Below, piece by piece: positions 44,952 to 55,390 of a stretch of 64,000 nucleotides of DNA. This stretch comes from Ampelomyces quisqualis (lineage: Eukaryota; Ascomycota; Dothideomycetes; Pleosporales; Phaeosphaeriaceae), in NCBI GenBank assembly GCA_018398575.1, contig JAGTXZ010000018.1:1612001-1676000 (forward strand), read 5' to 3'. The notes beneath the pieces are model-generated. The model made no database searches, had not been told where the DNA came from, and saw only the letters and a program-made list of their open reading frames with translations. Within the stretch, counting starts at the first letter, position 1, and each line of letters starts with the position of its first letter. A program made the position numbers and the translations under genes.

Positions 44952-46579
44952 TCAGTCTCGAGCACTCGCGATAGTTCGATGATGCATACTTTGTTCGGCC
45001 AGCGTCGATCCGCCGACCGACTGAGACCTCATGTCTGGCACTTTTCCACCCACATTCCAACTGCTCTGTCTCCTCCACATAGCCGGCTTGCTCGCCATGG
45101 CTCGCGTTCTCAACGCTTCACGGATGTCATTGATATCCGCATCAGGCCCAAATCCAGGGCTAGCAGAACTGATAGGATACAATGGCTTGTTGTCAGGATG
45201 GAAAGCATATTCGTCGAGATTGGGTGGCGGTCGTGACGAGATGATGGCCATATCAGATGCGATTTGCTCACAGTAGAGCTCTAGAGGTAAGTCGTTGACT
45301 TCGTGGCCGAAAGGGTTTTCAATCTCGTTACCAATGGCGGCAAAGCCGAGGATGATGTATGCTGAGATGGTGGTGACTGGAATGTTGATCCAGCCCAGTA
45401 GGCTGACCAGCTGAACGGGGAGCGTGATGACATAAATCCAGGTAATCTGCGATATGCAAATAGTGTACGCGATTGGTAGTGGAGTGTTTAGAATACGATC
45501 CGCCGTGACAAGAATGTCGTCCAGGGCTTGTATGTTTGCGACGGATTTGCTCTGCGTGGAGGGGAGCGGGAATGTACCATTGTCGACCACACTCTGAATA
45601 TACGCATTCATGTACCCCAATATTTCTAGCCTGATCAAGTGAGGTCAACAACGTCAGTGGGTGTCTCCGTGCACTCCATGTCCAGACACTTACGGAAGAT
45701 TGCCGAGTGGACGCTTCGCTCGCTTCAGCTCCGCTCGGGGGTTTGGTGCAGCAATGTGCAGGACATACTTAATTCTTCTCCATATGTTAGGCCTCCCAGC
45801 TGATGGTTTAGGCCGTCCCGCGACTCGTGCGAACGTGTCGAGGTGACTGACCAAGTCATACATGTCGTTATACTGGATGTATGGTTCAAAACGAACTTTA
45901 TGCTTCAGTGCAAGCGCAAAAGCGGTGATCAGGTTGATAAATGATACTTTAGCAAGAAGATCTTGCTTGCCGACGTCACCTTCTCTTTCTTTAGCATGAA
46001 CCCAGATATTACGCGCAAGTGTTGCCGAGACAGCACTCAGGTTGCTCCACACTTTTCTTCCCTCCATGTAACGCTCATAAGCTGTAGAGCTTCGTAGGTT
46101 GAGCGCAAAGGCGACAAGAATACCCAATATGGCCGCAATGGTAGGATGTACATCAACTAAAAGTGTGAGCGAACTTTGTCATGTAGCGAGTGCACTTCCT
46201 TACTTTTGTGAAACTTTTCTGAGATACATGTAATGCCAGTGGCCCAGATAGCGATAAGAAGGGTTCGCAGTAATATCTTGGGCGTTACACTTCCATGCAT
46301 CCGGAGTGCACGCGGCCATTTCGAGTGCCTTGTAACGTCTCGAGGACCCACCTGTATTGATGTTAATGGTCTCTACGATAGACGCAAGGTTATACTCACA
46401 AAGTACTCGTCCAAGCTCCTGTGATGCTTCTTCTCACCAACGGACTGCGCTTCCAAACTTCTCACTCGTAACGTGGCATCATGTCAGCGACAATTCATGA
46501 GTTGAGAGATCGGCAACGTTCTGCCATGCACTTAAAGAGGTGGGAAGTACATACAGGCTGGTTCAATCAGTGAATTCAT
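44952..46579 (-). CDS. Bestrophin-like (UPF0187/RFP-TM) anion channel
   Basis: Membrane protein of the bestrophin family, chloride-permeable channels in animals and plants; fungal roles are little known. Five predicted exons 46555-46579 (25 nt), 46400-46464, 46204-46351, 45694-46156 and 44952-45630 give 459 aa, all phases agreeing. Segments: HHRSLDEYFVGPRDVTRHSKW, MHGSVTPKILLRTLLIAIWA (TM1), the family signature LNLRSSTAYERYMEGRKVW, FINLITAFALALKHKVRFEP, PLPIAYTICISQITWIYVIT (TM3) and ISAYIILGFAAIGNEIENPFG, where NEIENPFG is the conserved acidic gate-proximal motif. The C-terminus is Ser/Arg-rich and probably cytosolic. The tiny first exon encodes only MNSLIEPA; this start is the least certain part of the model. 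Confidence 0.87.
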
Positions 46580-49500
46580 TTTCGCGAGGTTATGGCGAAG
46601 GATCCCTGCTCTTCACATATTGAGAGTGGAGTTGATCATAAATACCCGAATCTATGTGAGTGGTACCCAAACTCGATGAATAATTCTTGACCAATTGACA
46701 CATCAAATGGAGCATGGTCTCGGCGAGTTCATGGCCAGACCGGCGCCGGGACATTCTGGGAGGACGCTGCGACTAGACATCAATGTGCACTTAACTCATA
46801 GATTTTGAACCGTCAATTGTGGAGACAAATAGTACTCTTAGAGTATATCAACGGGTTTTGAGGGATGTTGATCTTGTCTCGACCACGATTGGCGTCTTCT
46901 TTCTGCGATCAAAGATTCACCAACAGCTTGATTGCCGGTGTACTTCGTGTTTTGATGTTTTCTCTAGGAGACTTGGCATACTGCCTTAAAAAATTGAGCC
47001 TCATGTTGGACAAGCTGTTCTGAGGTATGAACAATCTAACTGCGCTTCATCGCGATCGTTGTGCAGCAATACTTGAAGCACAGCTCATGCTGAACTATGC
47101 AACGACCGCGCGGTCTCGCATGAATACAAACTAGGTCAAACATACCAGAGGCGACATTGTAGAAGGCTGGTATTATAGCGTCAACGATGCCACGCGGTCG
47201 AGATAAAGTGCAGTACTTCTTCCATATCCATGGTCGCTAGACCGAACGTTCTCCCTGCGATCGCCCGCTAGGCTCAACAAGGTATGGCTCTTGCGGCCTC
47301 GACCGACATCGACGCCCACGCTGCGACTCAACGATGACCAACATCATTAGCCTGAGCTCAATACGGCATGCATCGGATTTCATTGTGACACAGTGAGCGG
47401 GGGTGAGGGGTAATCTTCGTGCTCAAGGGGACCTACAGTTTGCAGACTTGGAAAAGTCCTGCCCCATATACAATACAATATGACGCACGTGATTGGCGGT
47501 CAGGAACTTGCACCGATGCACCCCCATCGTGGAAATATGCTAGTGTCGAAGAATTGATCCTCCAAATTTCATTCTTCGTCATGTTTACTCGACACAGAAG
47601 CCAACGCCACGCATGCATCCAATCCAAGCCGCATTTCGCTCCATGTTAGCATGCGACGAATAGTTTCAAAAACGCGAGACAAATAACCAAATTAAGGTCG
47701 AGATTCAGTAGCCTTAACAGATTCCGTCGAGTTCACACATCATCACGATACACTTTTGCGAAGAATACCGATGACATGGATCTCATGCATTCGCAGTGCC
47801 AGAGACAATTGTATTTTGTCCTCGCACAAGGCATACGCTTTACGTGATCAAATATAAAGTTCGTATTTCCGCGCTAATCATCTACTCTGCATCCTATCTT
47901 CTGACCCTTCGCTCACTTGACTACATCAAAACGCAACACCCACCCTTCTGCCCAGCCACAACATGCGACATCGGTGGAGGGGCATCTTCTCCATCATTTA
48001 TCGCATAGTTGCAGTTGTAACACGTTATGTGTGCACAAGCCTTGCGGTTACATTTGGTCTCTCCATTATCAGGCTCTCCGGGGTTGATGTTGCTGCAAAT
48101 GCAGCATATTCAGGACATTGGTGTAGTAGTGTAATATGCAGCCGAGTTGCGAATGTGTAATAGTGCTGTTAGCGATGTGACGAGTAGGTAAGTACAGGGC
48201 TAGAGATTTCGCAGAGTTATGGCTGTGGATGTAGGGAGGTGTACTTCCTACAGGCATGATAGAGAAGGATTTTGGTAGGGCTTGTGTACATATCATATAT
48301 GTTGGTGCTTGATATTCACATTTGCGTTTTGTGTCGTTTAGTATACCACTGGGGTTTGAGATCGTGACTTCTGCAACCGGGCGTGCAATCATCATGGGAC
48401 AAACGAACTTCAAATTCCCTCCTCCCGTATTATACTATTTAGAATGCAAATGGCGTCCTTGACATAGTTCTACTCATCTTTGATCTTCCATGTCACTACG
48501 AGTCGTAGTTACAATAACAGCACAATACCTACTGTCTTCATTTGTCTCTTACTTTCTTCGCATACCAATACAAACCACGACTACTTTCAAGAATCGAAAG
48601 TGCCTGTACATCATCGTACGTCTTCGCCGCCATCACTACTAGCAGCAGCTTTTCTAAGATCTATAGAATATGCACCGGATAATCCAGATACCCGCAGTTA
48701 AACATGTTTTGCGAGAAAAGCTTCAGCACTGGGGTTCGGCGCTGATGGTTGTCCGGGATAATCCAGGAGTGCCCTTCAAGAGTCTTGTACCATGTGAAGC
48801 ACACGCTACACAAGGACATTGGTCTCTTGCCCCTTGTCGAAGCCTCTACAGTCACTTTCAGGATGTCACCGAAAGCAGATGTGGGCTCATGGTGAAGTTG
48901 TTAGACTACCTTACCTATTTATTCACGTAAGGGCATGCCATGTCTGGGCGCGCGCATGGTTATGGTAATGATTATCATTATAGATGACCTGCCACCACAC
49001 TAACCCAAGCCACCTTAGTTGATGACGTAGCGGCGGAGCACCGTCCGGCAAACACATGTATTGACGGAACCTGCCGCGCTCCATCTGCTGGGCTGTTCTC
49101 GTGTCACGTGTGGCTGAGCCGAGCGTGATGATACTGTAGCGGTGGCGCTGGTCTCCAGGTGTAGAACTTCAAGCCGGCATCATTTCAAACCATAATCTCT
49201 CCAAGGACGTTGATTCAATTGGCCAGCGTTCGATTACCAATACTCCCCTAGGCCTTTGCGGGCCTCTTCCCTCTCCATCTGCAAGCCCTCAAAGGTTCGT
49301 ATGTACATATGTACTCCGTACCAGGGGCCCAGTTTATCACATGCGAACCACGAATCCAACTGTCTGGCACGCGACCTGCTGGGCAACTTCCAGGCGCGTG
49401 AATCAATGCTTGCACGCAGAGGGCCAATGTCTCAGGGAATCGGGGTCGGATTGTCAGGGCAGCATCGGGCTGTATGGCAACCATTCCGAGCGCCATGACT

Positions 49501-49704
49501 CGAATAATCCACGCACACCACACTATGCCCGCTGGAGCCAGTCATCCCGTCTCACACGCTCCACCCTCGCCGCCGCCTCACGCGCCAGGATGCCTTTGAG
49601 ATAGGCGTGGGCAAACTCTGGCGGGCGTTCCCCTTCCTAGGCTAGCGGGCCCGGCTGAAGTCCGGACTGCAGCCCTTCAAAGCCGGCACGCATCCGCGGC
49701 TCAC
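46580..49704. other. Gene-free gap of 3.1 kb
   Basis: The longest gene-free stretch in the right half. It holds no frame with protein character; composition drifts between balanced and AT-leaning. GTACTCCGTA at 49311-49320 is a half copy of the 13031 palindrome. The last few hundred bases should carry the APC permease promoter. Confidence 0.55.
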
Positions 49705-51739
49705 ATGTCCAAGAGCCTCTTGCGACCCTCCCCTTCACCCCCGACCCTCGCCATCGCAGACCCTTTTGGCTCCCACGGAAGCAGCACGCCTCTCATGTCC
49801 GATTACCGCTATGGCACCCAGTCGGATGCGTATGCCGCCGAGAACGATGTTCACATGCGTCCCACTGCTGATAAGGGACGCACACTGAGCCTGGGCAAGA
49901 AGTACTCCTCTGGTGAAAGCGGCCCCAATGATGCCGACGATCTTTTGCAGGCAATGGGCTACAAGTCCGAGCTGGTTCGATCGCGCTCGACTTTCCAGGT
50001 CGCCTTCATGTCCTTCGTCCTGGCCTCGGTACCCTATGGCCTGGCGACAACACTCTATTACCCCATTGCCTGCGCAGGTCCCGTCGGCATCGTCTGGGGC
50101 TGGCTCGGTGTCTCGCTAATCATCCTTTGCGTAGCTGCCTCGCTGGGTGAGATTACCAGTGTCTACCCCACCAGCGGCGGCGTCTATTATCAGACTTTTA
50201 TGCTGGCACCTCCCTCGTACCGCAGGATCGCATCATGGATCTGCGGTTGGGCTTTCGTAGTTGGAAACATTACCATCACCCTCGCTGTCAACTTTGCCAC
50301 TGCGCTTTTCCTTGGTGCATGCATCAATGTTTTCGAAACCGAGCCTGGCGTTGGTATCTTTGCCGGTACCAACTGGCAGGTCTATCTGATCTTCCTTGCC
50401 ATCACTCTCCTTTGCAACATGGTATCGGCTCTGGGGAATCGTTGGCTGCCATGGCTCGATGTGAGGCTCCTCCCATAATCTCGGACATGCGTTACTGATC
50501 GAGATCAGACTTTTGCCATTTTCTGGACTTTTGCCGGAGTGCTTGCCATCATCGTATGCGTCCTTGCCATTGCGAAAAATGGCCGCCACAGCGCCAGCTA
50601 TGTCTTTACCGAATTCGACTACTCCAATTCTGGATGGGTTCCTGGATGGTCTTTCTGTGTTGGATTGCTTCATGCAGCCTATGCGACTTCATCGACGGGA
50701 ATGATCATCTCGTGAGCATGCCCCTTTTTTTACCAAAGCGACATTATCTTATGCCCAAGCAATTGTCCCATGCAGCAAACCTATGAAACCGCGTATCGGG
50801 AACCGAAGCAGCCATTTCCCATTGCACCCAATGCCATGTCTTTATGCGGTAAATCATTCCCTATCTGTCTACGCGCTGACCTATATCTAGCATGTGCGAA
50901 GAAGTAGAGCACCCAGCCACGCAAGTTCCCAAAGCACTCGTTGGTACCGTCGCGCTGAACACGGTCTTTGGTCTCGTATTCCTCATCCCGCTTGTTTTCG
51001 TTCTTCCTGACCAGGCTGAACTGTTCGGTCTTCTCTCCGGGCAGCCAGTGCCCACTATTATTAAGCAGGCGGTTGGCAGTTCTGGCGCCGCGATCGGTCT
51101 GCTCATCCCTCTTTTGGTTCTGGGCCTCATCTGTGGTATCGGCTGCACCACTGCAGCATCCCGCGCCACTTGGGCGTTCTCCCGCGACGGAGCCATTCCT
51201 GGCTTCAAGTGGTGGAAGGTGGTCAACGTCAAGTTGGATGTACCCCTCAATGCTATGATGCTCAGCATGGCTGTTCAACTAATTCTTGGGCTGATCTACT
51301 TCGGAGCCCCCGTTGCCTTCAACGCTTTCTCCGGAGTTGGTGTCATCTGCCTCACTTTGAGTTATTCTATCCCGATTCTCATCTCCCTCGTTCGTGGTCG
51401 CACGCATGTCAAGGAGGGTGCTTTCCACCTCGGCGCCCTCGGGACCTTCTGCAATGTTGTTGCTCTCGGTAGGTCGACTTGACGCGCTCATCGTCTCCTC
51501 CGCGCTAACGTCTGTCAGCATGGTCTGCTCTTGCCATCCCTCTCTTCTCCATGCCGACGACGATTCCAGTCACACCCGAATTCATGAACTACGCTTCTGT
51601 CGTCTTCGCGGGATTTTTTGTCATTGCAACAGTGTGGTACTTTGCCTGGGGCAAGAGGAACTACGAAGGCCCGCCCACGCACGAGGACGCCGTACTCGAG
51701 GCAAGGAGGACGAGCATGGTCAGCCAACGCAGCAAGTAG
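49705..51739 (+). CDS. APC amino acid/choline permease (GABA-permease type)
   Basis: Plasma-membrane or vacuolar transporter of the amino acid-polyamine-organocation superfamily, related to fungal GABA (Uga4) and choline (Hnm1) permeases; substrate not determined. Exons 49705-50460, 50509-50711, 50891-51468 and 51519-51739 give 585 aa. A 95-residue cytosolic N-terminus (Ser-rich; DADDLLQAMGYKSELVRSRS) precedes 12 helices. TM1 has FMSFVLASVPYGLATTLYY, then GPVGIVWGWLGVS and EITSVYPTSGGVYY, which is the family substrate motif. The loop MCEEVEHPATQVPKALVGT (formed across the third exon joint) is the conserved MxEE...P motif. CTTAASRATWAFSRDGAIPG marks TM8 and its loop. The 179-bp intron 50712-50890 is longer than its neighbours. 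Confidence 0.9.
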
Positions 51740-52115
51740 GCGGTGGCGGCGGATGCAAGGTCGCAATACTGGAGATGGGTTGCACAGGAAAGCGCTTCCC
51801 CGGGCTGTGGCGCCTTGAGCCTCGGGCTCCCAATATACGCTTCTTATTTCTGAGCAAACCGAGACATGAAGTCTATACACCCGATGCTTGTGACATGTAC
51901 TGTGTGTGGCTGGCCTGCAACGCAGTGGGGCGATGCACTCTCGTACCATGGTTCGATCCAGTCACGTGAGCGGCGGATGATGAAACCTCCCCAGACGTGC
52001 CTCAGCGTTTCGCCAAGCGTCGCCGGCATCATCAGCACCCGCAAAACACATCGCGCCTTCACGTCACGCGCCCTCCTCCCGCAGAAGCAGCGGTGCATCG
52101 TCGACTGCCGCCCAC
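51740..52115. other. Gap upstream of Spt20
   Basis: 3' flank of the permease and promoter of the Spt20 gene. No motif I can name. Confidence 0.6.
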
Positions 52116-55028
52116 ATGTCGGGCCCCGTCGCCACTGCGCGACCTGCACAGGCTCTGCGCCTGCGTCGAGAGGCCCAGCGCCCCGGCCTTGGACGCTCCG
52201 CCGCCCGCTCCAGCACCACCATGGACGACGAGAGCGCGAAGCAGGACGCCCGCCGCTATGGTGCGCGCCCGCCAGCAGCAGCAGCAGCAGACACGGCCGT
52301 GCGAATGCTGACCCGCGCCGCAGTCTACACCCAGCAGGACATACTTGCGCGCCACAGGGACAAGCCCCCCTCGCTGCGCATCTTCCTGCACCCCAAGCAC
52401 TTCCGCATCAACAACTCGCCCGACATGCTCGAGTACTCGTCGCCCATGCGCGAGATTCTCCAGCACGTCAAGACGCGCACCGTGCCGCACAACATGGTCG
52501 AGGACCTGTACGCCTCCGACGTGCCCTTCTACGACAACTGCCTGATCGTCGAGCTCAACGACTACCGCTCGGCCGGCGTCAAGCCCAGGGACGACGCCAG
52601 CAGCCTCGGCGACCAGGCCAACAGCGCCTTCTCCGTCCACAACTACAACAGCTTCATCACGCCCTCCCCGCACGTGGCCTATCCCTCGAGCAGCAAGGCC
52701 GCCGACGCCAAAGCTACCCCGCCCGACGCGAAGACGCAGCATGCTGACACCAACGAGGACAAGGAGAACATGCCGGCGCCTGCCCCCAACGGCGCCGTGC
52801 ACAAGCTCGCCGTCAAGCCCAAGACGTGGACGACCGTCTTGTTCCCGACCCCGCAGTCCCATCTGGCCGACCTGCAGCTGTTGGCTACCACGCCCATGCC
52901 CGACGCGGCCACGGTGAAGAGGATGACTGCCGTCCCGCCGACACCCACACTCCCCGCCGGGCCCAGTCCCAAGCGCCAGAAGATGGTCCTCGACGACAGC
53001 AACATGTACGAGTTCGAGTCCGAGTTCTACAACGCGACCTGTCCGCAGCTGCACCTAGAGCCCACCAAGAGCTTTGCCGAGGCACTCGCACTCATGGAAG
53101 CTACGACACATGCGAACAACAACAACGACGCACCGGCACGGAAGACGCGCAAACGTACCACGGCAGAGCTGCAGGCCGACGAGGCTGAAGCCGCCGCTAC
53201 GCAGCGCTTCATGCTCGCTGGTGACGAGCAACAGGCAAACATGGCGGCTACTGCCACGGGAGGTGATGAAGGCGTAGTGCGCACCACCAATACCCAAAAC
53301 TTCTCCCGCCTCAAGACTCTGGCTACCATCAAGGCTAACCACGAGGAAGCAGATCGGCGCAAGAAGGAGGAGGAGGCTCGGGTAGCCCAGGCTAAACGAC
53401 AGGCCCAGATGGAAGCGGAAGCACAGAAGAGACGGGAGATGGAACACAATAGACAACAGGCGGAGAACCAAGAGAGGGCGCAACTACATTTACGTCAACA
53501 AGCAGTTCAGCAGCAACAGTTGCAGCAGAACCAGCAGCTACAGCAAAACGATGCTCTACGCGCAGCTACTCAAGCCCAGCAAATGGCAAGCGCTACCGCT
53601 GCTCACATATCTCAAACACCACAATCAGCTACACAGCCTCATTTTTCACCAGTCGCCCAGAATGGTACACCCATGGCCTCGGCTGCATCTCCACGAGTCG
53701 GCGGACAAGTCTCGCATCCCATGGGTGGTACGCCCATGGTCGCAACAGCATCAAATCACGCCATTGCAAGTCCAGCAAGACCACCTTCTGCTGTGTCTCA
53801 CCAGCAAATGGCAAGGACTGCTAGCCAGCAGCAAAACTTGAGTAGAACCGGCACGCCACAGATGGTTCAAGGAACACCCGTGATGAACGCAGCGATGCCC
53901 AGCCGGAACATGACACCCACACCAGTCCGCATGAACCAAGCTAGCCCCTCAATGTCGATGCAAGGCGCAACTCCCATCATGATGCACACGCCTCAACCGG
54001 GGCCGAACTTGACTCCGGAGCAAATGCAGCAAATGCAGAATCAGCACATAATGCAGCAGCGGATCCTACAACAGCAACAACAACAACAGCAGCAGCAGCA
54101 GCAGCAGGGTATGCAACAGGGTGCTTCGCCCGCAATCGCTCATCTCCAACAGCTTGCTCTGCAGAAGGCTCAGCAGCAGATCAAAGCACAAGGAATACCT
54201 GCGGGTCAAAATCAGGCTCACTATCAGACAGCGCTTGCTAGGCGATTCTTCTCACAGCTCCAGCAATCACAGGCACAACAGCAACAAGCGGCACAGCAAC
54301 GAGTCATGCAAAACATGTCTCCTCAAGGTAGCCAGCAAGGCATGACCCCGGGCAACATGAATAACATGAACAACATGAACAACATGAACAACATGAACAG
54401 CATGAATCTCGTACAGCTCCGACAGCGACACCATTCACAGAAGATGCAGCTGATTCAACAATACGGTCAACAAATACCCCAGCCAGAAATGCACCGACTA
54501 GGCCAGCTCGAGCAAGCCATCATGTCGCGCCAACAAGCCGAGCAACAAAGCCAGATGCAGCTCATGAACGGCAACATGCAAGGCCAAATGCAGAACCAAA
54601 TGAACGGCATGCCCAATAATGGCGGTGTACCAAATAACATGGCCTCGAACCCCATCCAAATGCAACAATACCAACAAATGCTCCAACAACAACGCGCCCA
54701 ACAACAACGCCATCAGCAAATGATGGCCATGCGCCAACAGGCAATGCAGCAAGGCGGCCAACTCCCGCAGGGCATGATGAACAACGTCAACATGCAGCAA
54801 GCAGGGATGAACATGGGCAACATGCAAATGGGCAACATGCATGGCATGAACGTGCAAAACATGGCGGCCATGCAGGGTATGCAGGGCATGCAAGGCATGA
54901 ACATGGGCCAGATGAATCAGCAGCAGATGCAGCAGCAGATGATGATGATGCGTCAAGCCCAGGCACAGGCGCAGATGAGGGGCCAACAGGGCCAGCAAGG
55001 CGGTGGAGACATGGGCTGGAGCGGCTAA
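52116..55028 (+). CDS. SAGA complex subunit Spt20
   Basis: Transcription co-activator subunit that holds the SAGA complex together and helps recruit TBP. Single exon, 970 aa. The N-terminus has the fungal Spt20 leader (ATARPAQALRLRREAQRP), which favours the 52116 start over the strong-context ATG at 52221. The conserved Spt20 domain is at about residues 80-160: SLRIFLHPKHFRIN, YSSPMREILQHVKTRTVPHN, MVEDLYASDVPFYDNCLIVE and LNDYRS. A Lys/Glu/Gln/Arg-rich coiled coil follows (about 405-460, KKEEEARVAQAKRQAQMEAE). The C-terminal half is Gln/Met/Asn-rich with a poly-Gln run (54068-54107) and five repeats of NMN (54354-54410), typical of fungal Spt20. The long low-complexity part is what generates the apparent His/Leu-rich open frames on the other strand. 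Confidence 0.9.
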   Translation: MSGPVATARPAQALRLRREAQRPGLGRSAARSSTTMDDESAKQDARRYGARPPAAAAADTAVRMLTRAAVYTQQDILARHRDKPPSLRIFLHPKHFRINNSPDMLEYSSPMREILQHVKTRTVPHNMVEDLYASDVPFYDNCLIVELNDYRSAGVKPRDDASSLGDQANSAFSVHNYNSFITPSPHVAYPSSSKAADAKATPPDAKTQHADTNEDKENMPAPAPNGAVHKLAVKPKTWTTVLFPTPQSHLADLQLLATTPMPDAATVKRMTAVPPTPTLPAGPSPKRQKMVLDDSNMYEFESEFYNATCPQLHLEPTKSFAEALALMEATTHANNNNDAPARKTRKRTTAELQADEAEAAATQRFMLAGDEQQANMAATATGGDEGVVRTTNTQNFSRLKTLATIKANHEEADRRKKEEEARVAQAKRQAQMEAEAQKRREMEHNRQQAENQERAQLHLRQQAVQQQQLQQNQQLQQNDALRAATQAQQMASATAAHISQTPQSATQPHFSPVAQNGTPMASAASPRVGGQVSHPMGGTPMVATASNHAIASPARPPSAVSHQQMARTASQQQNLSRTGTPQMVQGTPVMNAAMPSRNMTPTPVRMNQASPSMSMQGATPIMMHTPQPGPNLTPEQMQQMQNQHIMQQRILQQQQQQQQQQQQQGMQQGASPAIAHLQQLALQKAQQQIKAQGIPAGQNQAHYQTALARRFFSQLQQSQAQQQQAAQQRVMQNMSPQGSQQGMTPGNMNNMNNMNNMNNMNSMNLVQLRQRHHSQKMQLIQQYGQQIPQPEMHRLGQLEQAIMSRQQAEQQSQMQLMNGNMQGQMQNQMNGMPNNGGVPNNMASNPIQMQQYQQMLQQQRAQQQRHQQMMAMRQQAMQQGGQLPQGMMNNVNMQQAGMNMGNMQMGNMHGMNVQNMAAMQGMQGMQGMNMGQMNQQQMQQQMMMMRQAQAQAQMRGQQGQQGGGDMGWSG

Positions 55029-55390
55029 ACGGCGCGCCTTGGACTGGGATATTTTGTGATATTTGGGTTTGGGTTTGGGTTTGGGTTTGGCGTTGTTTGG
55101 CGAATCACGGAACAGGGAGAAAAAAAAGGTGGATTGTTCTGCTCTGGGCTGATTTGAGATACCCCAGTGAAACTGCATGGGATGCATGGACTGTGATCAT
55201 GTTTGCGACATTTGGCTTTGGGCATGTTGCGAGACTCCAGTTTCTGTGCCTAATGTATTGAACCAATTGTCATCACTCACAGTCGAGAAAAGTATTCTTC
55301 ACTCATAAGTGATTTGGTGTCTATGCACCGTCTGCACCGTCGTGCCCACCGCACATCGATAAATGCCCTCGCGCTCATCCCTCATGTCTT
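55029..55390. other. 3' flanks of Spt20 and SRA gene
   Basis: Between the converging stops at 55028 and 55391. Its only notable content is the TTTGGG repeat listed separately. Confidence 0.6.
55062..55090 (+). repeat. TTTGGG hexamer repeat in the Spt20 3' flank
   Basis: Four complete TTTGGG units plus TTTGG, starting 33 bp after the Spt20 stop. Four G3 runs separated by T3 loops could fold as a G-quadruplex in the RNA or the coding strand. It differs from the usual fungal telomere unit TTAGGG and lies far from any visible chromosome end. Confidence 0.7.

Noticed and set aside
55062..55090. TTTGGG run as an internal telomere repeat
   Set aside because: The usual filamentous-fungal telomere unit is TTAGGG, and only about five units occur next to a normal gene end.
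54498..55187. Minus-strand 229-codon His/Leu-rich open frame
   Set aside because: It is the complement of the Gln/Met/Asn-rich coding region of Spt20; the repeat composition alone keeps the frame open.
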